From contig CAWHEX010000003.1 of the NCBI GenBank assembly GCA_963828625.1, positions 757,561 through 821,560 of the forward strand: 64,000 bases of DNA, given 5' to 3'. This DNA is from PALSA-894 sp963828625. GTDB lineage: Bacteria; Pseudomonadota; Alphaproteobacteria; Rhizobiales; Xanthobacteraceae. Positions within the stretch are counted from its first letter, which is position 1. Every line of letters begins with the position of its first letter. Shown here in pieces: positions 45,846 to 54,483 of this stretch. The notes under the pieces are model-generated. The model did not search any database. It worked only from the letters and a program-made list of their open reading frames with translations, and was not told the DNA's origin. Both the position numbers and the translations under genes were made by a program.

Positions 45846-48839
45846 CTACGGCGCGCTTCCCAAAATCCGCACAAAGCTTGCGCGCACGCGCGCCTGCGTC
45901 TCTGTCAGGTGCGCCTCGAGCGTGGGGAAATCCGGCACGTCCGCGGCGCGCGCCAGCAGCCCGAGCAGGCCCGGCCCTGCGGATTTCGGATCGAACGGTC
46001 CCGAGAGGCAAAGCCGCAGGATTTGCGTGAGGTTCTGGTAGAGCCGCACAGCGGGGCGCAGGACGTCGGCATCTTCCGCAGCGAGCAGTCCAAGTTTGGC
46101 AGCCTTGTCGAGCGCGCGCGCTGTCGCGGTATCGAGGATGTCCGGCTTCTCGGCGGCATGAACGAGCTGCAGGTACTGAGCGATGAATTCGAGATCGACC
46201 AGCCCGCCTGCGACGTATTTCAGGTTCCAGCGTTCCTTGTCGCCCTTTTCGGTGGCGATGGCGCGCCGCATCTCGACGACATCGCCCGCGATGGTCTCGG
46301 CATCGCGCGGGCGGCACAGCACATCCCTGATGACCTTCTCGACGCGCGCCGCGAACGCTGGCGGTCCGGACACCACGCGCGCACGCGTCAGCGCCAGGTG
46401 CTCCCACGTCCAGGCCTCGTTCTCCTGATAGCTCTCGAACGAGCCGAGCATGGTGGCGACCGGGCCGGACCGGCCTGAGGGGCGCAGTCGCATGTCGACA
46501 TTGTAGAGCGCGCCGTAGTTGGTCTGCGCCGAGAGCGCGCTGACGAGGCGCTGCGTCATGCGCGCAAAATATTGCCCCCCGTAGAGCGGCCGCTGGCCGT
46601 CGGACTGCGGATGGTTCTCGTCGAAATCGTACACGGTGATGAGGTCGAGATCGGACGAGGCGGTCATCTCCCGTCCACCGAGCTTGCCGAGCGCCAGCAC
46701 CGCGCCTTGCTGACGCTTCAACCGCCCATGCGCAGCAACGAAGTTCTTCTCCACCGCCTGATGCACGGCACGAAGGATGACGTCCGCAAGCCGGGCGAAC
46801 GCCTCGCCCGCCTGCTCGGCCGACACCGTGCCTGACAGGATGCGCGCGCCAATCAGGAACATGTGCTCCTGGCCGAACTGCCGCGCCCGGTCGAGCAGAT
46901 CCTCATAGGACGCGGCCTGCGCCATCGAACGCGACAGCTCGGCGCTCAGTTTCTCGTCCGCAGGCAACGCGCCGAAGAACGACGGCTCGATCAGCGCGTC
47001 CATCACGTTGGGATGCAGCGCCAGAATGTCGGCAAGCCGCGGCGCTGTCCCGAGCACGAGCGCCAGCAGCGCGACGAAATCCGGATTGCGCCGCAGCAGC
47101 GACAAGAGCCGCGCGCCGCCGTGCAATCCGGCGAGGAAGCGGTCGAGCGCGACCAGCGCCTGATCGGGATTTTCCGAGCGCGCGAGGTGATCGATGAGCA
47201 CGGGCACGAGGTCAGCCAGATGCTCGCGCGCAGACTCGCTCTTGAGCGAGCGGTATTCGCCTGCGAGCCAGCGCCGCACGGCCTGACTCACCTCGATCGG
47301 ACGCCGGAAGCCCATCGCGGCGAGCTTGTCGAGCGTTTCGGTGTCGTCTTTTTCGGGGAGAAAGGCGAGCGCCCGGCGCGAGGCCTCGGCGGCAGGCGCA
47401 TCCTCAAACAGCCGCGCATAATGGCGCTGCACCTTGCGCAGGTGTTCGAGCAGCACGGCCGCGAACGCGTCGCGGTTCGCGTAGCCAAGAAACCGGGCGA
47501 AGCGTTCGAGTATGGAGCGCTCGGCCGGAAGCGTATGGGTCTGCTCGTCGGCCACCATTTGCAGGCGATGCTCGACGACGCGGAGAAAGCGATAGGCCTC
47601 GCCGAGGTCGCGCGCGGCATCGCGGCTGATCCATCCGCCCTTCGCGAGATCCTGCAGGGTGGCGAGCGTCTGCCGGCCGCGCAGTTCCGGATGGCGGCCG
47701 CCGGCGATGAGCTGCTGCGTCTGCGCGAAAAACTCGATCTCGCGGATGCCGCCGCGGCCAAGCTTGATGTTGTGGCCCTCGATGGCGATCTGGTCGTGCC
47801 CCTTGTAGGCTGCCATCTGTCGCTTCATCGCGTGCACGTCCGCGACCGCGCCGTAATCGAGGTACTTGCGCCAGATGAACGGCGCGACCTCCTTGAGAAA
47901 CGCCTCGCCGGCGGCAAGATCGCCTGCGCACGGGCGCGCCTTGATCATGGCGGCGCGCTCCCAGTTCTGCCCGGTGCTTTCGTAGTAATTGAGCGCCGAC
48001 GTGAGCGAGATCGCGATCGCGGTGGACGCCGGATCGGGACGCAGGCGCAGGTCGGTGCGGAAGACGTAGCCGTCCTCGGTGCGTTCCTGCATCAATTTGA
48101 CCAGGCCACGCGTCAGGCGAACGAAGAACGAGCCACGCTCGACACCCTCCGCGAGCGCCGGCGCGTTCTCGTCGTACAGCACGATGAGATCGATATCGCT
48201 CGAGTAGTTGAGCTCGAACGCGCCCATCTTGCCCATCGCAAGCACGACGTAGCCGCTGCCCTGCTGCGGGTTGGCCGGATCAGCCGGCTTGATCTTCCCC
48301 TGCCCGACGGCGCCGCGCAGCAGGTAGCCGATCGCCGCCCCGAGTGCGGCATCGGCAAACTCGGTGAGCGCACGCGTGACGCGCTCGACCGGCCAGACGC
48401 CGCCGATGTCGGCGAGCGCGATCAGCAGCGCAGCTTCCGCCTTGGCGCGGCGTAACGCGCACATCGCGTCCGCATCACTCCCGGCGTTCGCCCCGGCATG
48501 CCGTACGCTGGCAATCAATGCTGTGAAGCGCGTCTCCGGATCTGCTTCGAGCAGCCCAACGACGCGGGCGGGGTCCGCGCGCACGAGGTCCCACAGATAG
48601 GGCGAGGATTCCGCGATTGCCGCGAATACATCGCCGAGCTTTGCGGCGCGTCCCTTGACGGGCGCAAAAAGTTGCCTGATCGCCTTGCCTGGCGCGCTGC
48701 GCCCGATCTCGGACAGCCAGCCTTCGACGCGTGCGCGGGCTTCCTTCGGCGTGGAGAGTTTGGGAGCAGACGCGATGGCCGCCGCGAGACCGCCGGTCGG
48801 CGTTTCGGTCTTGGCGGCGCGTTTCGCCGGCTTGGCCAT
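45846..48839 (-). CDS. glnE: Bifunctional glutamine-synthetase adenylyltransferase/deadenylase
   Basis: 997 residues. Two nucleotidyltransferase domains are seen: the N-terminal (adenylyl-removing) domain has GKMGAFELNYSSDIDLIVLYD and the C-terminal (adenylylating) domain has GKLGGREMTASSDLDLITVYD. GlnE adds or removes AMP on glutamine synthetase in response to PII and glutamine. A long KRAAKTETPTGGLAAAIAS N-terminal tail is extra. It is intact. It runs in the same direction as the downstream cell-envelope genes and shares the rhizobial order with the neighbouring kinase pair and degP. Confidence 0.96.
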   Translation of the reverse strand: MAKPAKRAAKTETPTGGLAAAIASAPKLSTPKEARARVEGWLSEIGRSAPGKAIRQLFAPVKGRAAKLGDVFAAIAESSPYLWDLVRADPARVVGLLEADPETRFTALIASVRHAGANAGSDADAMCALRRAKAEAALLIALADIGGVWPVERVTRALTEFADAALGAAIGYLLRGAVGQGKIKPADPANPQQGSGYVVLAMGKMGAFELNYSSDIDLIVLYDENAPALAEGVERGSFFVRLTRGLVKLMQERTEDGYVFRTDLRLRPDPASTAIAISLTSALNYYESTGQNWERAAMIKARPCAGDLAAGEAFLKEVAPFIWRKYLDYGAVADVHAMKRQMAAYKGHDQIAIEGHNIKLGRGGIREIEFFAQTQQLIAGGRHPELRGRQTLATLQDLAKGGWISRDAARDLGEAYRFLRVVEHRLQMVADEQTHTLPAERSILERFARFLGYANRDAFAAVLLEHLRKVQRHYARLFEDAPAAEASRRALAFLPEKDDTETLDKLAAMGFRRPIEVSQAVRRWLAGEYRSLKSESAREHLADLVPVLIDHLARSENPDQALVALDRFLAGLHGGARLLSLLRRNPDFVALLALVLGTAPRLADILALHPNVMDALIEPSFFGALPADEKLSAELSRSMAQAASYEDLLDRARQFGQEHMFLIGARILSGTVSAEQAGEAFARLADVILRAVHQAVEKNFVAAHGRLKRQQGAVLALGKLGGREMTASSDLDLITVYDFDENHPQSDGQRPLYGGQYFARMTQRLVSALSAQTNYGALYNVDMRLRPSGRSGPVATMLGSFESYQENEAWTWEHLALTRARVVSGPPAFAARVEKVIRDVLCRPRDAETIAGDVVEMRRAIATEKGDKERWNLKYVAGGLVDLEFIAQYLQLVHAAEKPDILDTATARALDKAAKLGLLAAEDADVLRPAVRLYQNLTQILRLCLSGPFDPKSAGPGLLGLLARAADVPDFPTLEAHLTETQARVRASFVRILGSAP

Positions 48840-48932
48840 TCTTTGGGTTTCCGGGCGAAGGGCGCGTTATCCGTCACATCGAATAGACCACGAGTCGGCG
48901 GCGGTGAATTACTCAATAGAACTTCAATAAAA

Positions 48933-50324
48933 TCAATATTTTGGGAGAGAAATCACAACCTTTAATCCAGGTGCATTGTCCTCTAGCCGCAATTCGCCGC
49001 CATGAAGTCGCGCGACTGCGGCGGCCAGACTGAGGCCGAGGCCCGAGCCGGGCTCGGCCAGACTTTGCGGCAGCCGCACGAACCGCTCGATCGCGCGCGC
49101 GCGATCCGGCTCGGCGATGCCGGGACCACGATCGGCGATCACGATCAGCACGCGGTCGTTCTCCTGTTGCACCCGGAGCGTGATCTCCTGACGCGCGCGG
49201 TCGGCCGCCTCCGGGGCCGGCGCATACTTGATGGCGTTGTCGACGAGGTTCGCGAGCGCCTGGCTCAGCAGCTCGCGATTGCCCCGGATCGTGGCCGGCG
49301 AAGCCGCATCGACAACCAGCGAAAGCCCTCTCTCCTCGGCCAGCGGTTCGTAGAGCTCCGCGACGCCGCGCACGATGTCGCCCGCATCGAACTCCTTCAT
49401 GTTGTCGCGCGCCTGGCCGGACTCCGCGCGCGCGATCATCAGGAGCGCATCGAAGGTGCGGATCAGGCCGTCCGACTCCTCGATCATTGCATCAAGCGCG
49501 CCTCGATAGTCGCTCTCGCTTTGCGCCGTGCGGAGCGCCGCCTCGCAGCGGTTGCGCAGCCGCGTCAGCGGCGTCTTCAGGTCATGCGCGATGTTGTCCG
49601 AGACCTCCTTGAGCCCGCGCATCAACGCCTCGATACGATCGAGCATGACGTTGAGATTGATCGCCAGCCGATCGACCTCGTCGCCGGTGCCGGTGACCGG
49701 CAGGCGCTCCGAGAGATCGCCCTCCATGATGCGTTGTGTCGTCGCCGTCATCGCATCGAAGCGCCGCAACACGCGGCGCGTCACGAAGAAGCCGCCCGCA
49801 AGGCCGAGCACCACGACGAGCGCTACCGAGCCGCGCGCCGCCGCGGTGATGATTTCGTTCATGCGCGCGCGCTCTTCCAGATCGCGACCGACGAGCAATC
49901 GGAAGCCGCCGGAGAGCTGGGCGACGCGCACCAGCGCGCGGTGTTCGGTAGGCTCCTGTTCGTCGAGCCGGCGATAGACCGTCTCGGTCCAGCCAACCTT
50001 GTCGAGCACACCCGGCGCAAGCGACCCGACATTGCCCGCGAGTGCCTGACCGGTCGGTGCGGTGACGAGATAGAACGACGAACCCGGGCGCAGCGAACGG
50101 TTCTCCAGCGTGAGGATGAGCTGGCGCAGACCGCCGACCGTGTATTGCTCGGTCAGCCCGGCGATTTCGGCATCGACCGTCGCGGTGATCTGCTCGGTGA
50201 TCAGGCGGCCGGTGTTGAGCGCGAAATAGGCGAGCAGCGCCGCCGCATAGAAGGCGAAAATAACGAGATAGACCAGCGTGAGCCGGAACGTCGTTGAGCG
50301 GACGAGCTTACCGAGCGCCGTCAC
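48933..50324 (-). CDS. Sensor histidine kinase of an OmpR-type two-component system
   Basis: 463 residues. Helices LTLVYLVIFAFYAAALLAYF and GSVALVVVLGLAGGFFVT flank a periplasmic sensor of ~135 residues. A HAMP region leads to the H-box VSDNIAHDLKTPLTRLRNRCEAAL, with NLVDNAIKYAP, DRGPGIAEPD and GSGLGLSLAAAV in the ATPase part. It overlaps the response-regulator gene by 17 bases, so it is translated with it. Orthologues stand between degP and glnE in rhizobia. The signal is unknown; a link to envelope stress through degP is plausible only from position. Confidence 0.88.
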   Translation of the reverse strand: MTALGKLVRSTTFRLTLVYLVIFAFYAAALLAYFALNTGRLITEQITATVDAEIAGLTEQYTVGGLRQLILTLENRSLRPGSSFYLVTAPTGQALAGNVGSLAPGVLDKVGWTETVYRRLDEQEPTEHRALVRVAQLSGGFRLLVGRDLEERARMNEIITAAARGSVALVVVLGLAGGFFVTRRVLRRFDAMTATTQRIMEGDLSERLPVTGTGDEVDRLAINLNVMLDRIEALMRGLKEVSDNIAHDLKTPLTRLRNRCEAALRTAQSESDYRGALDAMIEESDGLIRTFDALLMIARAESGQARDNMKEFDAGDIVRGVAELYEPLAEERGLSLVVDAASPATIRGNRELLSQALANLVDNAIKYAPAPEAADRARQEITLRVQQENDRVLIVIADRGPGIAEPDRARAIERFVRLPQSLAEPGSGLGLSLAAAVARLHGGELRLEDNAPGLKVVISLPKY

Positions 50325-50988
50325 GGATCATGTACCCCGCGCCGCGAACAGTATGCAGCAGCGGCTGCGCGAAGCCCTTGTCGATCTTGGACCGCAGCCG
50401 CGAGATGTGCACGTCGATGACGTTGGTCTGCGGGTCGAAATGATAATCCCAGACATTCTCCAGCAGCATCGTGCGCGTCACGACCTGCCCGGCATGCTTC
50501 ATCAGGTATTCGAGCAGGCGGAATTCGCGCGGCTGGAGATCGATCTCGGCCGATCCGCGCGTCACGCTGTGGGAAAGCCGGTCGAGTTCGAGATCGCCGA
50601 CCCGGTAGGACGTCTCCTCGCCGCGCCCGCCGCGGCGGCGTGCCAGCACCTCGATGCGCGCGAGCAGTTCGGCAAACGAATAGGGCTTGGGCAGATAGTC
50701 ATCGCCGCCTGCGCGCAGGCCCTTCACGCGGTCGTCCACCTGGCCAAGCGCGGAGAGGATCAGCACCGGCGTCTCGATATTCTTCGCGCGCAACGCGCTG
50801 ATCACCGAAAGTCCGTCGCGCTTGGGCAGCATGCGGTCGACCACCAGCACGTCGTAGGCCCCCTCCAGCGCGAGCGCGAGACCATCCTCGCCGTCGGGCG
50901 CCCAGTCGGCCACGTGCCCGACCTCCTTGAAGGCCTTGACCAGATAGTCCGCTGCGTCGCGATCGTCTTCGATGATGAGCAGGCGCAT
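50308..50988 (-). CDS. OmpR-family response regulator
   Basis: 226 residues. Receiver domain with DDRDAADY, phospho-acceptor Asp in VLVVDRMLPKRDG, Thr/Ser in VLILSALG and Lys in LPKPYSF; winged-helix DNA-binding domain ending in INVHISRLRSKID-type residues (here NVIDVHISRLRSKIDKGF). ATG 50988 begins MRLLIIEDD, the usual receiver start. It is the partner of the overlapping kinase gene. Its own promoter should lie in the 290-base space before degP, next to the degP terminator. Confidence 0.93.
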   Translation of the reverse strand: MRLLIIEDDRDAADYLVKAFKEVGHVADWAPDGEDGLALALEGAYDVLVVDRMLPKRDGLSVISALRAKNIETPVLILSALGQVDDRVKGLRAGGDDYLPKPYSFAELLARIEVLARRRGGRGEETSYRVGDLELDRLSHSVTRGSAEIDLQPREFRLLEYLMKHAGQVVTRTMLLENVWDYHFDPQTNVIDVHISRLRSKIDKGFAQPLLHTVRGAGYMIRDGAR

Positions 50989-51075
50989 GGGGATGTGCTG
51001 AACCCGGGTCGCAGCCAAGTCTAGCGAATTGTCCCGGAGCATGGGGAAGGTCTCAACGTCGGCATCAAAAAATTC

Positions 51076-51106
51076 GGGGGCGGCGGAGGGGCACTCCACC
51101 GCCCCC
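51076..51106 (-). terminator. Rho-independent terminator of degP
   Basis: GGGGGCGG (51076-51083) and CCGCCCCC (51099-51106) pair with a further GGA/TCC after one mismatch; the loop is GGGGCAC. AAAAAA at 51067-51072 gives a U tract on the minus-strand RNA. Confidence 0.75.
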
Positions 51107-51280
51107 TATTCGACCCGGCCCGGTTGGGGGGCACGGGGAAGGCCGGGGCCAGGTCGTAGAAGGTGGGGATGGGCTGTTACACCCATCCCCCGGGTTCGCT
51201 CCGCCGACGGGGGCGACGATTGCCGGCGGCACGCCCCGAACTTGTGTACTCAGCGCCCGGTTTTAAAGCGGGCGCGACGA

Positions 51281-52831
51281 TCAACCGCGTCCGAGCGGAA
51301 CCGCGAGGAACCGCGTGTTCTCACCCGACTTCACACGCAACAGAACAGTACGCTTTCCGCCGCCACGCGCATCGGAGAAGGCCTTGCGGACTTCGTCCGG
51401 GCTGGTGACGCGCTTGCCTGCGACATCGAGAATAACGTCGCCGGTACGGAAACCTTGCGCCGCCGCGGGACCGCTCGGATCAACTTGGGTGATCACGACG
51501 CCTTCGGCGCCTGCGCCCGCGACCTTGTTGGCCGGCGCGAGCGAGAAGCCGAGCCGCGGCACCTCGGTGCCGGTACCACCATCGCGTCCATCCGTGTCGG
51601 CCCGCGCCACACGCTGTTCGCGCGGCAGCTCGCCGAGCGTCACGGTGACGGCCTTGTCAGCACCCTTGCTCACGACGCCGAGCTTGACGTTCGAGCCGGG
51701 CGGCAGGCTGGAGATCTTCTTGGCAAGATCGCGCGCGTCCTTCACGGGCTGACCGTTGACCTGCGTGATCACATCACCGGCCTGGATGCCCGCCTTCACT
51801 GCGGGACCGTCGGACTGCGGCTCGGCGACGAGCGCGCCTTCCGCCGTCTTCAGGCCGAGGCTGTCGGCGATGTCGGCATTGACCGGCTGAATCTGCACGC
51901 CGATCCATCCGCGCGTGACCGCGCCCTTTTCGCGCAGCTGCGTCACGACCGACTTCACGGTGTCCGCCGGGATCGCGAACGCGATGCCGACCGAGCCGCC
52001 GGAGGGCGAGTAGATCGCGGTGTTCACACCGATCACGTTGCCGTCGACGTCGAAGGTCGGACCGCCCGAGTTGCCCTTGTTCACCGGGGCGTCGATCTGG
52101 ATGAAGTCGTCGTAGGGGCCGGCGCCGATGTCGCGGCCGCGCGCCGAGACGATGCCGGCCGTGACGGTGCCGCCGAGGCCGAACGGATTGCCAACCGCGA
52201 GCACCCAGTCGCCGATGCGCGGCGACTTCTCGGCCAGCGGGGCGAACGGGAAGTTGCTGCCACCCTCGACCTTGATCAGCGCGATGTCGGTCTTGGGATC
52301 GGCGCCGATCACCTTCGCACTGAACGTGCGGCCGTCATCGGTGGTGATTTCAACCAACTCGGCATGATCGACGACGTGGTTGTTGGTGACGGCGTAGCCG
52401 TCCGCCGAGATGAAGAAGCCCGAGCCTTGCCCCATCGTGGGGCCACGTCCACGCGGACTGCTGCGTGGCGAATCCTGATCGGGCGAGCCGAAGCGGCGGA
52501 AGAAGCGCTCCATCGGAGAGCCGGGAGGGAACGGAGAGTCACCGTCGAAGCTCATCGGGCGCGGGCCGCCGTCGACCTTCACGCGGACCGAGATCACGGA
52601 TGGCTTCACCCGCTCGACAATGTCGGCAAAGCCGACCGGACGCTGGGCGGTCTGGGCATAGGCGGGGCTGGCGAGGAAAGGCGCATCCGAGCGCGGCGAG
52701 AAATGCGCGCCGGAGAAAACGATGCCCGCGCCGAGGATCGCCGCGGAGGCGAGAAGAACAAGGCGGCGCGCTGACAAAACCGAGCGCGGCTTTTGAGCGG
52801 TATCGCTCTGCAACATTGACCGAAGCTCCAT
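51281..52831 (-). CDS. degP: DegP/HtrA periplasmic serine endoprotease
   Basis: 516 residues. Membrane signal (LVLLASAAILGAGIVFSG) with a Ser/Ala-rich start, then the protease domain with the triad His in VTNNHVVDHA, Asp in KTDIALIKV and Ser in NKGNSGGPTF. Two PDZ domains follow (near residues 300-380 and 415-500; AGIQAGDVITQVNGQPV; GFRTGDVILDVAGKRV). It degrades or holds misfolded envelope proteins. The order with ccm genes, two-component pair and glnE matches the rhizobial degP1 locus. Confidence 0.95.
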   Translation of the reverse strand: MELRSMLQSDTAQKPRSVLSARRLVLLASAAILGAGIVFSGAHFSPRSDAPFLASPAYAQTAQRPVGFADIVERVKPSVISVRVKVDGGPRPMSFDGDSPFPPGSPMERFFRRFGSPDQDSPRSSPRGRGPTMGQGSGFFISADGYAVTNNHVVDHAELVEITTDDGRTFSAKVIGADPKTDIALIKVEGGSNFPFAPLAEKSPRIGDWVLAVGNPFGLGGTVTAGIVSARGRDIGAGPYDDFIQIDAPVNKGNSGGPTFDVDGNVIGVNTAIYSPSGGSVGIAFAIPADTVKSVVTQLREKGAVTRGWIGVQIQPVNADIADSLGLKTAEGALVAEPQSDGPAVKAGIQAGDVITQVNGQPVKDARDLAKKISSLPPGSNVKLGVVSKGADKAVTVTLGELPREQRVARADTDGRDGGTGTEVPRLGFSLAPANKVAGAGAEGVVITQVDPSGPAAAQGFRTGDVILDVAGKRVTSPDEVRKAFSDARGGGKRTVLLRVKSGENTRFLAVPLGRG

Positions 52832-53032
52832 CTATCCTGCGAGGTGCGAGACGCACCGTTGTTGGATGGGAAGATGGAGTGGCGCGCCTTACGGCGTCCT
52901 GTCGGCGGCATTAATCTTTAGTAAGGTTGGATAACTCGAATTACCTATGAAATTCATAGCGTTAAATGGCACCCTTCCCGTCGGCGGCCGCGCCAAGTCA
53001 TATAGCGGACGAGAATCGCGGCGGGAGTTGGC

Positions 53033-53998
53033 GTGGCATCGACGCAGGCAGGCGGCACAAAGCGAAGTTTCGCCCGCGCTATCGCTTTTCAGCTCGCAAT
53101 CGTGGTCGCAACGCTCGCCGTCAGCGAGATCGTGCTGCGCGTCATCGACCTGCGCTACCTGCGCATGCACCGCGTCGGGTCAGAGCGCGTCTACACTTAC
53201 GATGCTGAGCTCGGCTGGGTCCCGACTCCGAACTCGTCGCTGACGTTCACGGGCTTGCGCACGATCAACGTGCGCCACAACAGTCTCGGTCTGCGGGACA
53301 TTGAGCACGACGCGGCACCGAAGCCGACCGTTGCGTTCTTCGGCAACTCCTTCGTGTGGGGCTACGATGCCGAGGCGAACGAGCGGTTCACCGAAACGTT
53401 GCGCACGCAGATGCCAAAGCATCGCGTCGTCAACGCGGGAGTCACGGCCTACGGGACGGATCAAGAGTATCTCCTGCTCCGCCGGCTGTGGCCGCGCATC
53501 AAGCCGGATGTGGTCGTGCTGATGGTGTGCGTCGACAACGACCGCAAGGACAACCGGACGAACTCACGGCAGGACGGGCCATACAAGCCCTACTACGCGC
53601 TCCCGCCCGGCGAATTTCGCGGGCAGCCGGTGCCGTGGTCGCGGCATCTCTATTTCGCGGACAACTGGCTCGCGCGTCATTCATGGGTGATGCGCGTCGC
53701 CGCCTCGGCCTACGTGCTGATCGCCAATCCGGTAGTCACCGTGCCGGACCCGACCGAGCATCTCATCGGCATGATGCGGGAGTTCGTCGAGTCGCAGGGG
53801 GCAAAATTTCTGGTCGGATTGCAGTATCGGGAGCCGGCGCTGGAAGCGATGCTGAGCGCGCAGAAGATCCCCTACGCGACCTTCGAGGGCGCCGAGCACT
53901 ATTTCGGCGACGGTGATCACTGGACGCCCAAGGGCCACGCCGACGTGGCGAACCGTCTGATGACCCTGTTCGTCGAAAATGGGGTGATCGCGAAATAG
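53033..53998 (+). CDS. SGNH/GDSL-fold hydrolase, membrane anchored
   Basis: 321 residues. A signal anchor (AIAFQLAIVVATLAVSEIVL) leads to a GDSL-type fold: VAFFGNSFVWGYDAE holds the Ser block and GDHWTPKGHADVANR the catalytic Asp-x-x-His. NAGVTAYGTDQEYLLLRRL and VVVLMVCVDNDRKD are blocks II and III. Members cut esters from glycans, lipids or O-acetyl groups. GTG or ATG start at 53033. Its strand is opposite to the ccm/degP block, so it interrupts the rhizobial order and was probably inserted there. Confidence 0.8.
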   Translation: MASTQAGGTKRSFARAIAFQLAIVVATLAVSEIVLRVIDLRYLRMHRVGSERVYTYDAELGWVPTPNSSLTFTGLRTINVRHNSLGLRDIEHDAAPKPTVAFFGNSFVWGYDAEANERFTETLRTQMPKHRVVNAGVTAYGTDQEYLLLRRLWPRIKPDVVVLMVCVDNDRKDNRTNSRQDGPYKPYYALPPGEFRGQPVPWSRHLYFADNWLARHSWVMRVAASAYVLIANPVVTVPDPTEHLIGMMREFVESQGAKFLVGLQYREPALEAMLSAQKIPYATFEGAEHYFGDGDHWTPKGHADVANRLMTLFVENGVIAK

Positions 53999-54002
53999 GC
54001 GA

Positions 54003-54479
54003 CTATTTGCGCGGATCGTCGAGCAGCTCGGAAACGCGCCGCTGCTCGTCCACCGTCAGCGGCACGGCCGCCGCCGCCATCGCAGGCTCTTCGCTTCGCC
54101 GGCGCCGCGCGAAAAGCGCGAGCGTACCGCCGAGCACGACCGCAAAGGGCGCGAGCCAGAGCAGGAGCGTGCGCCAGCTCACGCGCGGATTGAGCAGGAC
54201 GAACTCGCCGTAGCGCGCAACCAGAAAATCGATCACCTGTCGGTCACTGTCGCCCGCGGTGAGCCGCTCGCGCACCAGCACGCGCAAATCTTTGGCGAGC
54301 GGCGCATCGGAATCGTCGATCGACTGGTTTTGGCAGACCATGCACCGCAGCTCCTGGCTGAGCGCGCGGGCGCGGGATTCGAGCGCGGGGTCTTTCAGGA
54401 TTTCGTCGGGCTGGACCGCGAGGGCGGGAGCGCTGACAAGCGACAACACGAGAACGATGAGAGCGAGCGGGTGCCGCAC
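54003..54479 (-). CDS. ccmH: Cytochrome c maturation protein CcmH (CycL)
   Basis: 158 residues. Signal (RHPLALIVLVLSLVSAPALA), then the redox pair in LRCMVCQNQSIDDSDAPLA and a C-terminal helix (LLLWLAPFAVVLGGTLALF). CcmH reduces apocytochrome thiols before haem attachment. GTG 54479 was chosen since it lies four bases after the ccmF stop, in the operon order ccmI-ccmE-ccmF-ccmH; an upstream ATG (54536) would lie inside ccmF. Confidence 0.93.
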   Translation of the reverse strand: MRHPLALIVLVLSLVSAPALAVQPDEILKDPALESRARALSQELRCMVCQNQSIDDSDAPLAKDLRVLVRERLTAGDSDRQVIDFLVARYGEFVLLNPRVSWRTLLLWLAPFAVVLGGTLALFARRRRSEEPAMAAAAVPLTVDEQRRVSELLDDPRK

Positions 54480-54483
54480 CGCC

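Noticed and set aside
46863..48455. Long plus-strand frame opposite glnE
   Set aside because: GlnE is fully supported on the minus strand; the antisense product is Arg/Leu-rich shadow sequence.
51164..51190. Hairpin GGGGATGGG / CCCATCCCC as the degP terminator
   Set aside because: It lacks a U tract in the minus-strand direction; the hairpin at 51076-51106 with six A on its far side is the better terminator.
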